The translations under genes were made by a program, and so were the position numbers. This document shows positions 17,338 to 25,506 of a stretch of 64,000 bases of DNA, in pieces. The stretch is taken from assembly GCA_036703255.1 (NCBI GenBank), contig DATNPL010000181.1, positions 1-64,000 of the forward strand, given 5' to 3'. Numbering within the stretch: position 1 is the stretch's first letter; every line of letters begins with the position of its first letter. The notes under the pieces were generated by a model that did not search any database, had not been told where the DNA came from, and saw only the letters and a list, made by a program, of their open reading frames with translations. Source of the DNA: Drouetiella sp036703255 (GTDB taxonomy: Bacteria; Cyanobacteriota; Cyanobacteriia; Elainellales; Elainellaceae).

Positions 17338-19944
17338 CTAACGTTTTACAACCGTAACCACGACCTCACCTTGATTGTCCTCAAGATGAGTGTCGAAGAA
17401 AAAACAGCAGAGGCTTGCCGTCTCCTCAACTTGCAGATTGAGCGTCTCATCATACCCGTTGAGGGTTGACCAAGTGGCACCTACAACAGCATTCGTTTTT
17501 AGATTAATCACCTTGCCGCCATAGATCCACAGCATCACGATCGCTTCCCCACCCCGCTCTGCGCCATAGCCAAAGACGCCTTCTTTGATGCGGATAATAT
17601 ATTGCCCAGGCTCCAGAACTTTGGAAACGGCTTTTTCGGACTGAATCTTGTTCATCTCCGAGGCATCGAGGAAGAAGCAGTTGCGCTGGCTATGAACTTT
17701 GAGAGTCGTGACCGAGCAACGGCTAGACGCAATTGGGGGCACTCCGAGGCCAGCCGCCGCGATCGCCGCAGGGGGCAAGTCAGCAGATGCGGCCATTCCC
17801 ATCCGCACAGGGTTCGATCGCGCTAGCTTTAGCCAGCGTCCTTCAGCCGTCTCGTAGCCAATCTCGGCCACATAATCGCGATCGACCTCTGGAATCGAAA
17901 CATGCCGATCTGACGCTGAATCTTGCACATCATAAACTTGCAGACGGTGTGCCGGATGCTGATCTAAATCAATATCCGTGGCATCGTAAACCCTCAGCTG
18001 AAACTTGTTACCGCCCTGTTCTCGTAGCGTCGCCTTGCTGGCTTCTGGAGCCTCCCAATAGGCATAGGCATCCTGGGCAGTGCGCGGCGTCAAGATTATG
18101 CGGCTGTCATCCACGACGGTGGCGGGATCGAGCAGCGGCTCAGCCGTTGCAGAAGGCGACAGTGCTGCCCCTGCCGCAACGGCACCCGCCGCGATCGCGC
18201 CTCCTGCTGCTAACCCTGCCAAACCTGCCAAATTTAGCCCGTCATCTGCTTTGACTGGCTCACAGGGCACCCGCACCGACTTCGATCGCGCCAGCTTTAG
18301 CCAGCGATTGTCATCTGTGACATAGCCCAACTCACCCAGATAATCGCGATCGCATTGAGCAATGGGCACATGCAGATCCGGATCAGCTTCGCTGCAATCA
18401 TATTCCTGCGTGCTATGGGCAGGCTGCTGATCTACATCAATATCCGTGACGTCTGAAACGCGCAGCTTCAGCTGTTTGCCGCCTTGTTCTCGCAGCGCAG
18501 CCCGATGCTCCTCCGGCGCTTCCCAGTAGGCATAGGCATTTTGAGCATCGCGCGGCGTCAAAATCAATCGGCTATCGGGCGATTGGCGTAGGGCACCCAG
18601 CGCGGCTGCCCCAACTGCTGCCGCTCCAACTGCTGCCGCTCCCGCCGCCGCAACGGCCGGAATTCCGGCAGCTACAGGATCTGCATCCGCGATGGGCGGC
18701 GGAGCAACGGGAGGAAGAGGGGGCACAGGGGTAGGCACAACGGGCGGTGCAGGTGGAACAGGCGGTGCAGGCGGAACAGGCGGTGCCGCCATAGGAGCTG
18801 CGCCGCGCCCTTTAGACAACCACCAAAGTCCGCCTGCAATCAGGGGCAGCAGTAGCCATCCCAACCATCCCGGAAAACCCCCTTGATCGGCAGCCACAGC
18901 CCCCGGTGCAGTTGCTACCGAGGGGTCAGCGGTTGCTTCAGGCGAAGCTTCTGCGCTGACAGAAGGTGACACGCTGGCAGAGGGAGACACGCTAGCAGAA
19001 GGCGACAGTTCTGGAGAAGCTGCGGGGCTGGCAGCAGCAACAGCCGCCGCTTCCGTCGCTTTGGCTGTTGCAATCGTCGCCTGACCGTCTGGAGAAGTCG
19101 CGAAGCCTAAGAACGCCAGCACTGCTGGATTATTTGCATCCTTATAGACATAGCCGCGCGGCTGAGAGAAGGGATAGCGCGGATCGTCGGGCAGGGTCTT
19201 GTGCATCGAAATGATTTTGACATTGGGCTGGTCTAAGACCTGACTGGCGATCGCATAACCAATGCCATCCCTGCCCAACTCAGTCACCACCGCTGCGGTG
19301 TCATCCTGCGAGACTTGCGTCGCAGTGGCTCCGGTTTCAAACGGAGCATTTTCAAAAACCTTGTACTTCCCTAAAGAGATGCGGGTATCGCTAGAGTCAG
19401 GGCGATCGATCAGCCGAATTGACCCTGGCTCACCCCCTAATTCTGACCAGTCTGTAATCTCGCCTCGAAAGACTCTGGCGAACTGAGCAAACGTAATATC
19501 ACCGCTAAAAGGGTTGTCTGGAGAAACAATAATGGCGACCTTTTCTCGGCTAATCGGTGTTTCAGTCAGCCCTTGCTCCTTCTCTTCATCGGTTAAAGGA
19601 CGACCGATCGCAGCCAGATCGATATCCCCTCTCACTAAAGCTTGTAGAGCTTCATCGGTTCCGATCGCAGCTAAGTTTACGGTCGTGCCAGAAAATTTTT
19701 CTTCAAAGCTTTTTTTCAGCGCTTCGTTAATCACGCTCATACTGCTAGAGCCATCTACCTTTACAGTCGTGCCGCTGGGCACTGCACTGGGCAAGGGAAA
19801 GCTAGTAGGAGTAGGCGACTGGGCTAACAGCATGGCATCTGTCTTCAAGGCTGTTGCAACTGCCGAGGCAGTCATCAGCGTCAGGAGAGTTGCAGATACC
19901 TTAATGGCAGACCGCTTAATTAAAGTTTTTTTTGAACTCAGCAT
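17338..19944 (-). CDS. PstS-like domain + two DUF4912 + novel C-terminal domain
   Basis: An 868-residue mosaic. Residues 1-~40 are a signal/anchor segment. Residues ~55-295 are a PstS-like substrate-binding domain with VDGSSSM and RPDSSDTR loops like the phosphate-contacting loops of PstS/SphX. A Ser/Pro/Ala-rich spacer (~300-345), one hydrophobic helix (~357-375) followed by SKGRG, and a Pro-rich stretch (~380-418) come next. Two DUF4912-like repeats follow (~455-560 and ~610-715), both with the AYAYWEAPE motif. The last ~129 residues (740-868) match the whole protein of the gene just upstream (20107-20502). The positive residues after the helix suggest the repeats face the cytoplasm. No pst transport genes are adjacent. 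The role is unknown; a membrane sensor is one reading. Confidence 0.85.
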   Translation of the reverse strand: MLSSKKTLIKRSAIKVSATLLTLMTASAVATALKTDAMLLAQSPTPTSFPLPSAVPSGTTVKVDGSSSMSVINEALKKSFEEKFSGTTVNLAAIGTDEALQALVRGDIDLAAIGRPLTDEEKEQGLTETPISREKVAIIVSPDNPFSGDITFAQFARVFRGEITDWSELGGEPGSIRLIDRPDSSDTRISLGKYKVFENAPFETGATATQVSQDDTAAVVTELGRDGIGYAIASQVLDQPNVKIISMHKTLPDDPRYPFSQPRGYVYKDANNPAVLAFLGFATSPDGQATIATAKATEAAAVAAASPAASPELSPSASVSPSASVSPSVSAEASPEATADPSVATAPGAVAADQGGFPGWLGWLLLPLIAGGLWWLSKGRGAAPMAAPPVPPAPPVPPAPPVVPTPVPPLPPVAPPPIADADPVAAGIPAVAAAGAAAVGAAAVGAAALGALRQSPDSRLILTPRDAQNAYAYWEAPEEHRAALREQGGKQLKLRVSDVTDIDVDQQPAHSTQEYDCSEADPDLHVPIAQCDRDYLGELGYVTDDNRWLKLARSKSVRVPCEPVKADDGLNLAGLAGLAAGGAIAAGAVAAGAALSPSATAEPLLDPATVVDDSRIILTPRTAQDAYAYWEAPEASKATLREQGGNKFQLRVYDATDIDLDQHPAHRLQVYDVQDSASDRHVSIPEVDRDYVAEIGYETAEGRWLKLARSNPVRMGMAASADLPPAAIAAAGLGVPPIASSRCSVTTLKVHSQRNCFFLDASEMNKIQSEKAVSKVLEPGQYIIRIKEGVFGYGAERGGEAIVMLWIYGGKVINLKTNAVVGATWSTLNGYDETLNLQVEETASLCCFFFDTHLEDNQGEVVVTVVKR

Positions 19945-20106
19945 GATGCGTTCCTGGTTGGGAAAATGTCAAAGCAAATTGTTGAAGATTTCACTCCGTT
20001 ACTCCAGGTGGGATGCAAGTTATGTTGTCCAGGCATGAATTGCCCTTGAGACGGAAGTCCAACCTGAGTCGGTTGGTTAAAATTGTGCAGGTTAAATTCG
20101 CACTAC

Positions 20107-20502
20107 TTAGATTCGCACGATAGACAAATTCACTTCGCCATCATTGTCTTCAAGATGTGTGTCAAAGAAAAAGGCGCAAAGGGTTGCCGTTTCTCGAACT
20201 TCTAGCGTGAGCGTGTCATCGTATCCATTGAGTGAAGACCAGGTTGCTGCAACTTCAACATTCGTTTTTTTGTTAACGACTTTTCCGCCATAGATCCACA
20301 GCAGCACGAGAGGTTCACCTGACATACCTGTTGAGCTTCTGTAGCCAAATTCACCGCTCTGAATTTTGACAATATTTGTGCCCGGTTCCAGAGGCACAGA
20401 AACAGCAACTTCGCTCTGAATCTGCTGCATTTGCTCTGGGCTAAGTATGTAGCAATTGTTCTTGCTATGAATTTTGAGATCGGTAACTGTACATCCTTCC
20501 AT
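20107..20502 (-). CDS. Stand-alone paralogue of the neighbour's C-terminal domain
   Basis: This 131-residue protein has no signal peptide. It aligns end to end with residues 740-868 of the downstream mosaic protein. Shared blocks include NCYILSPEQMQQIQSE versus NCFFLDASEMNKIQSE, LWIYGGKV, ATWSSLNGYDDTL versus ATWSTLNGYDETL, and FFFDTHLEDN. I recognise no known family. It is 162 bases upstream of the mosaic gene on the same strand and could be co-transcribed. The start is supported by GAGG seven bases before the ATG. Confidence 0.8.
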   Translation of the reverse strand: MEGCTVTDLKIHSKNNCYILSPEQMQQIQSEVAVSVPLEPGTNIVKIQSGEFGYRSSTGMSGEPLVLLWIYGGKVVNKKTNVEVAATWSSLNGYDDTLTLEVRETATLCAFFFDTHLEDNDGEVNLSIVRI

Positions 20503-20646
20503 CGTTCACTTCCTCAATCAATGATGTTAGTAATATCCTGCAAATCTATCAGCTAGATAAATCTAAAAGGATTTTCAAAGTTTGTGGGTCTAGAAATATA
20601 AATTCGCCTCGCGCAAGCCTTACTTGAGCGACATTTCTAACCTTGC

Positions 20647-20686
20647 AATCTCTAATAACTATGGTTTGCCCAGCCTATTAGAGATT
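20647..20686. repeat. Inverted repeat upstream of the small domain gene
   Basis: AATCTCTAATA at 20647-20657 is inverted at 20676-20686 with an 18-base loop. It lies about 145 bases before the start at 20502. It might be a regulator site or an unrelated hairpin; no function can be assigned. Confidence 0.4.
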
Positions 20687-20863
20687 TCAGGAGGATCATA
20701 TCTGTTTATTAATTTCTTGTAAAGCTTCATGCATGAGGTTGCCTCCGTAAGACATGTGTTTTATACTACAACCCTCGATTTTATCTGAGTCTTAACAACC
20801 CTTTCAGCAGGGCTTCATCCAGCCATAAGATCCAGCTATGAAATTTAATCTAGCTATGAACGG

Positions 20864-20981
20864 TAGATCGCAAAGTCCTCCTGTTTTTTCTAGAAGCTGA
20901 GTTTCAAAGGCGCTCCGCGCCTCTGAAACTCAGCTTCTAGGGTTTTGTGGCGCGCGCCACAAAACCCTAATTTGCGATCTA
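20864..20981 (+). repeat. Double-hairpin MITE-like element, best copy
   Basis: The ends are an 11-base inverted repeat, TAGATCGCAAA at 20864-20874 and TTTGCGATCTA at 20971-20981. Inside, a hairpin with long arms spans 20890-20940, directly followed by a 32-base perfect palindrome at 20938-20969. The palindrome and flanks match the 3.7 kb copy in inverted orientation. There is no coding capacity. The structure fits a non-autonomous mobile element (MITE) or a large REP-like repeat. Confidence 0.8.
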
Positions 20982-21017
20982 CTGAGCTTTTGTGAAAGAG
21001 ACTCGGCTCCTAGCCAG

Positions 21018-21055
21018 CGTGGATTTCAGCAGCGCAAAGTGCCGCTGAAACCCGC
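21018..21055. repeat. Short hairpin related to the repeat family
   Basis: GGATTTCAGC...GCTGAAACCC forms an imperfect stem around a GCGCAAAGTGC core. The GGATTTCA arm resembles the second hairpin of the MITE-like elements. It lies only ~37 bases beyond the 20.9 kb copy and may be an independent remnant. Confidence 0.4.
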
Positions 21056-21162
21056 TCATTGAAAAGGTGCAAGAGGTAAATTGACCTAAAAGGCTGATTG
21101 AAAATTTAAAACATGCTTTATCTTTAGGGGGAGTTGCAGCCCGGTTGGGAGAAGATCGTTTC

Positions 21163-22830
21163 ATGCCATCACAGATCGCGTCATCACAGGCCCTGTCGTT
21201 GCAGCCTGTACAGTCAGAGATTTTGCCCCTTGCCGCGTTTGAGCCTGGAGCGATCGCCTCAGACATAAGCCTGCTAGAAACAAGTCAATCAGAGACAATG
21301 GCAGCAGTCGCGATCGCCCCAAGACGGGGTCGGCGTCATACCGTCAAGCGCCCCCGCACCAGCCCTGACCTGTTTCCGCAAGGACTGACCGATCGCATGG
21401 CTTCAAACCGTTTGATCTGGGAAGGCTGTACAGTCTTGAGCCAGGGTCGCAGCCTCGACTGGGCAGAAACCGACGACGGACTGCACTACCAAAGCCCTGT
21501 CGCTAAGGGCAAAGGCTATATTTCTTTCTCCTTAACCAACGATCTGTATCTCAAAGATCCCAGCGTTCTAGAGGGCGAGGTGGCGCTGGCGCTGATCGAA
21601 GAATTTGACATCCGAGCCGCCTGCCTCCATCTAATCTATGCCGCCTTTGCCACTCAGCTAGAGCGCCCCTGGGAGCAGCAGTTTGTCATTAGCGATCGCC
21701 AGTTGGAGCGCTATTTAGGACTCGATAAAAACAAAAAGCTAAATAAACAGCAGAAACTAGAGCTGTTATTGCATCTTGCCAAACAGCCCTGCTCGCTGCT
21801 GGTCTATGTTTCCTGGCCTGATAAAGGGAAGGTCAAGTCCTTTAGCGTTAGCCGCACCTGGCTATGGGAAATTTCTGAGCCGATTTTGCATTTTCAGGAA
21901 ACAATTTCTGGGCATTCCGAGCTAGTTGGCTTTACGCTCCAGGTCAGAGCTGGAAACTGGGCGCAGTACTTCCTCAACGCCGAGCGCTGTAAGGACGGCA
22001 CGGGCTATTACGAGTACGGCATCTTGTCTCAGTCGCTGCTTCAGGACGTGATGAGCCTCTGGTACAACCACGAAGGAGCCGCCCGCCTGATGCTGTGGCT
22101 GCTGTTTAAAACCCGAGTTAGCAATAGCCCTGTGCGGGTAGGCACACTGTTTAAGGTTGCCTTTGGAGTCGAAAAAATTGAGCTGGCACGGGAAGATGCC
22201 TTTGCCCGCAAGCGCCTGGTTAAACAGTGGAAAACCCTGCTGAAGGTCTTGCATGAGCGAGATTGGAAACTTACCTTTGATGCAGCCACCTATCCACCTC
22301 AGTATCTGCCCGATTTTACCGACCTCGTGCCCCTGAGCGAGATCCCGGATGACCCTCAAGAGGCAGCGGAATTTTGGGCAAAGGATGCGCAAAAAGCCGA
22401 GGGCGAACGACTAACCGACCTAACGCGCAAACCCTACGGCGGCTTTGAGCCGCTGCTCATGGGGCTAATGCTGATTCAGCCCCCTGCCGAAATCACGACT
22501 CGCCTGCAAGAGCTAAACCCTCGATCGCCAGTTGCTAAGCCTGCTTTCGCTGCGTTGCCAGAAACAGACAGCCGCGAACCTGTGAACCAGCCAGAATGCA
22601 AGCCACTGTCAGGCAAAACCCAAAAGCGATCGACCCCTGCCCGCAAGGTCAAACCTTTGATCCGGTCGGGTCAGGAGTTGAAGGATCTGCGGGTGTCTAA
22701 GGGTATGACGCAAAGCGCGCTAGCGACCCACCTGGGCAAAAGCACGAGTTGGGTGAAGCTGGTAGAAACCGATCGCCGTAATATTACAGCCGCCGACCAG
22801 ACGCTATTGCAACGCCTGTTTGAGGGATAA
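21163..22830 (+). CDS. HTH (XRE) domain protein, possible Rep-like
   Basis: The 555-residue protein ends in a clear XRE/Cro-type helix-turn-helix (ELKDLRVSKGMTQSALATHLGKSTSWVKLVETDRRN, last ~50 residues). The preceding ~330 residues are not a known enzyme. They contain helical blocks such as RAACLHLIYAAFATQLERPW and EYGILSQSLLQDVMSLWYNHEGAARLMLWLL, which loosely recall winged-helix plasmid initiators. A basic segment (RRGRRHTVKRPR) lies near residue 60. ATG 21163 is chosen over TTG 21145 because GGGAGA precedes it. The function is unknown; DNA binding is likely. Confidence 0.7.
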   Translation: MPSQIASSQALSLQPVQSEILPLAAFEPGAIASDISLLETSQSETMAAVAIAPRRGRRHTVKRPRTSPDLFPQGLTDRMASNRLIWEGCTVLSQGRSLDWAETDDGLHYQSPVAKGKGYISFSLTNDLYLKDPSVLEGEVALALIEEFDIRAACLHLIYAAFATQLERPWEQQFVISDRQLERYLGLDKNKKLNKQQKLELLLHLAKQPCSLLVYVSWPDKGKVKSFSVSRTWLWEISEPILHFQETISGHSELVGFTLQVRAGNWAQYFLNAERCKDGTGYYEYGILSQSLLQDVMSLWYNHEGAARLMLWLLFKTRVSNSPVRVGTLFKVAFGVEKIELAREDAFARKRLVKQWKTLLKVLHERDWKLTFDAATYPPQYLPDFTDLVPLSEIPDDPQEAAEFWAKDAQKAEGERLTDLTRKPYGGFEPLLMGLMLIQPPAEITTRLQELNPRSPVAKPAFAALPETDSREPVNQPECKPLSGKTQKRSTPARKVKPLIRSGQELKDLRVSKGMTQSALATHLGKSTSWVKLVETDRRNITAADQTLLQRLFEG

Positions 22831-22833
22831 GCT

Positions 22834-25374
22834 TTAGCTTTTGTTCAGCGATCCTCGCGTGACGCCAAGCTGATTATGCAGCTTTAGATCACGCCAAAGC
22901 TGTGACCCTGTGATTTCGCCCCGTAGGAGTTTTTGATAGCTGGCGATCGTCTGATTCACCTGTGCTGCCGTTTCATTGACAAACTCTAAGCGAAACTGAC
23001 TGACCCCCAGCTTGATCAAATGGGGAACATACTCTGCTCCAGTCTGAGCCTTGCCATTGAATACCGTATTTCTACATCCGGTATCGGCTTTAAGAATATG
23101 TTCGACACCTACACGATCGCGCAGAGTTACCTCCTGAGTTTCGCAGGGGCGACCGCAGTTGGTGTAGTCAGTTCCCTCTGAGAGGAATGCACAAAAGACG
23201 CAATGCTCCATGTGAAACATGGGAATATGCTGATGGATCGTCACCTCAAACCAATCGATCGGACAGGCGGCAATCAAATCTTCGAGTTGGTTGATGTTTA
23301 AGTCATAGGAGGGGGTCAGTCGCTCTAGCCCCTGCTGTTTTAGGTAGTCTGCCGTGATGGGATTGGCAACATTCAGGGAGAAATCGCCCATGCGGCGATC
23401 GCCTGCGAAAAACTGGAGATGATCGGGATTCCGCACCAGATAGCCATCGGCATTGCAGGCGCGCACCTGCTGCAAAATCCAGTCTTCGCCCGGTTTGGTG
23501 ATCCGAGGAGGCGCAACCCAGAGAGTGGCAGTTGCCTCTGCGGGACGATCGCAATTGGCGGCAGCAACTAGACTGACGGCTTCTCGATAGGCACGCGGAT
23601 CTTCGAGTTCGCAGTAGAGCCGCTGAATGCCGCAGTCCAAAGCGGCTTGCAGTTGCGGCAGGGTGCGTGCCAGGACGGTGAGCGATGGGGCGATCGGGGC
23701 AGGGGTTGCAGAAGCTCTGGGCAGCAAGTCAGTAAAGCTGGCCGCTTCTAACTGCCAGCGTTGCGGGCGCGATCGCTGTGCCTGTAGCTGTTTGACAATC
23801 TCGCGCCGCAGTCGATTTAGCTCACGCATGGGCAGCATGACTGTGCCCACCAGATGGTGAGAAAGCTTGCCCAAACGAAAGGGCGTATTGCCCAAGCGAC
23901 CCAACTGATCTTGCAGCCGATCGCCATCCAAAGGCTGGGTATGCGCCTCGACCAGCGGCATCGTTGACTCGACTTGCACAATATGCCCCTGAAGATCACG
24001 GGCGATCGCCACCAGAGGTTGATTCACCTCGCCATGAATTTCTAGCTGAATCGGCTGCTGAAACTGAGGCGTATCTCCGGCATAGCTTTGTCGCACCTGA
24101 CGATCAAATTCAGGATCGCTTGTCTTCCAAATTTTGTCCCCAATATGGATACGCCGAAAGTCTAAGCTATCTCTGCCAAAGGTCAAAATAGATTCGTTCT
24201 TCCCGGACTCTATGGAGTATATTCTACCGCCTTCTTCCGGGAGTTCTGGATGTCCATGATCGAACACGACCCCATCTCCTGGCTTTGCCGGAGCCTGGAG
24301 AGTCACAAAGATTTGGCGATCGCGAATTTGGGTGACTTCGCCCAAGTAAACCCCACGCTTTTTGCCAAATCGCCCATGCACTAATTCCTGGTTGTTAATG
24401 CCGCGAAACCAGCCTGTGTATAGCCCACGTGAGAAAGCCATTTCGAGATCGTAGCGATCGTCAGAGGCTGTAGATCCAGAGGCTGTAGATCTGGAAGCTT
24501 GGGTGATTTCTGCCCCAGCTCGATCGATCGCCTGCCGATAGACGCGCGTTACTGCCGCCACATATTCAGGAGTTTTCAACCGCCCTTCAATCTTCAGACA
24601 GGCCACTCCCGTTTTAACCAAATCTGGTAGCACCTCTAGCCCCGCCAGATCTTGAGGACTCAGCAGATACTTGCGATCGCCCAAGTCGATCGACTTGCCA
24701 TCTGCAATCAGCTCATAGGGCATACGGCAAGCCTGCGCGCATTCGCCACGATTGGCCGATCGTCCTCCCAAGGCTTCACTCGTCAAACACTGCCCCGAAT
24801 AGGCAACGCACAAAGCCCCATGTACGAACACCTCTAGCGGCATGGAGAGCGGGCGAGCCGTCTGCTGAATCTTGTGAATTTCCTTCAGAGAACATTCCCG
24901 CGCCAGCACGACCAGGTTGCAGCCGAGATCGTGGGCAAAGGTCACACCTGCCGCACTCGTGACGGTCATCTGCGTCGAGGCATGAATCGGGAAATCAGGC
25001 GACAAATGCCGAATCAAACGGCATATTCCTATATCTTGCACAATTAAAGCATCAACCCCAGCCGCGATGACGGTGCGAATATACTGCTCTGCCTCAGGCA
25101 GCTCTTGGGGAAAGATTAGGGTATTCAAGGTCACATAGCCCTTGACCCCTCGCTGATGCAGAAACGCCATTAGCTCAGGTAGCTCTGCTTCGGTAAAGTT
25201 TTGTGCCCGCATGCGCGCATTAAATCGCTCTAGCCCAAAGTAGATGGCATCTGCCCCATTTTCGATCGCGGCTTTGGCACAGTCCCAGTAGCCCGCAGGA
25301 GCCAGCAGTTCAGGGAGTTGTAGCGATCGGGCGTCACCCGTTGGCAGGTTGGCTTGGGGCAGATTGGCAGTCAT
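22834..25374 (-). CDS. U32 family peptidase / RlhA-like protein
   Basis: The protein has 846 residues from ATG 25374. It starts after a variable leader with LQLPELLAPAGYWDCAKAAIENGADAIYFGLERFNARMRA, the U32 signature. Cysteines in ANRGECAQACRMPYEL and near the C-terminus in CVFCAFLSEGTDYTNCGRPCE are the sort that hold an iron-sulfur cluster in this family. The DUF3656-like middle region (~380-550) is present. E. coli RlhA of this group hydroxylates C2501 of 23S rRNA, and an analogous tRNA/rRNA role is more likely than proteolysis. It is convergent with the HTH gene, whose stop is 3 bases away. Confidence 0.88.
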   Translation of the reverse strand: MTANLPQANLPTGDARSLQLPELLAPAGYWDCAKAAIENGADAIYFGLERFNARMRAQNFTEAELPELMAFLHQRGVKGYVTLNTLIFPQELPEAEQYIRTVIAAGVDALIVQDIGICRLIRHLSPDFPIHASTQMTVTSAAGVTFAHDLGCNLVVLARECSLKEIHKIQQTARPLSMPLEVFVHGALCVAYSGQCLTSEALGGRSANRGECAQACRMPYELIADGKSIDLGDRKYLLSPQDLAGLEVLPDLVKTGVACLKIEGRLKTPEYVAAVTRVYRQAIDRAGAEITQASRSTASGSTASDDRYDLEMAFSRGLYTGWFRGINNQELVHGRFGKKRGVYLGEVTQIRDRQIFVTLQAPAKPGDGVVFDHGHPELPEEGGRIYSIESGKNESILTFGRDSLDFRRIHIGDKIWKTSDPEFDRQVRQSYAGDTPQFQQPIQLEIHGEVNQPLVAIARDLQGHIVQVESTMPLVEAHTQPLDGDRLQDQLGRLGNTPFRLGKLSHHLVGTVMLPMRELNRLRREIVKQLQAQRSRPQRWQLEAASFTDLLPRASATPAPIAPSLTVLARTLPQLQAALDCGIQRLYCELEDPRAYREAVSLVAAANCDRPAEATATLWVAPPRITKPGEDWILQQVRACNADGYLVRNPDHLQFFAGDRRMGDFSLNVANPITADYLKQQGLERLTPSYDLNINQLEDLIAACPIDWFEVTIHQHIPMFHMEHCVFCAFLSEGTDYTNCGRPCETQEVTLRDRVGVEHILKADTGCRNTVFNGKAQTGAEYVPHLIKLGVSQFRLEFVNETAAQVNQTIASYQKLLRGEITGSQLWRDLKLHNQLGVTRGSLNKS

Positions 25375-25506
25375 GAAGGCAGCAGTTGAAAATGAGCAGC
25401 CTCTTGATCTTGCCTCAATTTCCAAAAAGTTGGAGCGGCGATCGCAGGAAATCATGCCCCTTCAGATTTTGCCACTCCAGATTTTGCCAGGTCAGAGCGT
25501 CTGCGC

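Larger units (their letters stand above)
20503..21162. other. Intergenic region with several inverted repeats
   Basis: These 660 bases contain no convincing gene. A hairpin with 11-bp arms lies at 20647-20657/20676-20686 upstream of the small domain gene. The best MITE-like copy is at 20864-20981, and a shorter related hairpin is at 21018-21055. The promoters of both divergent genes must be here. Confidence 0.55.
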
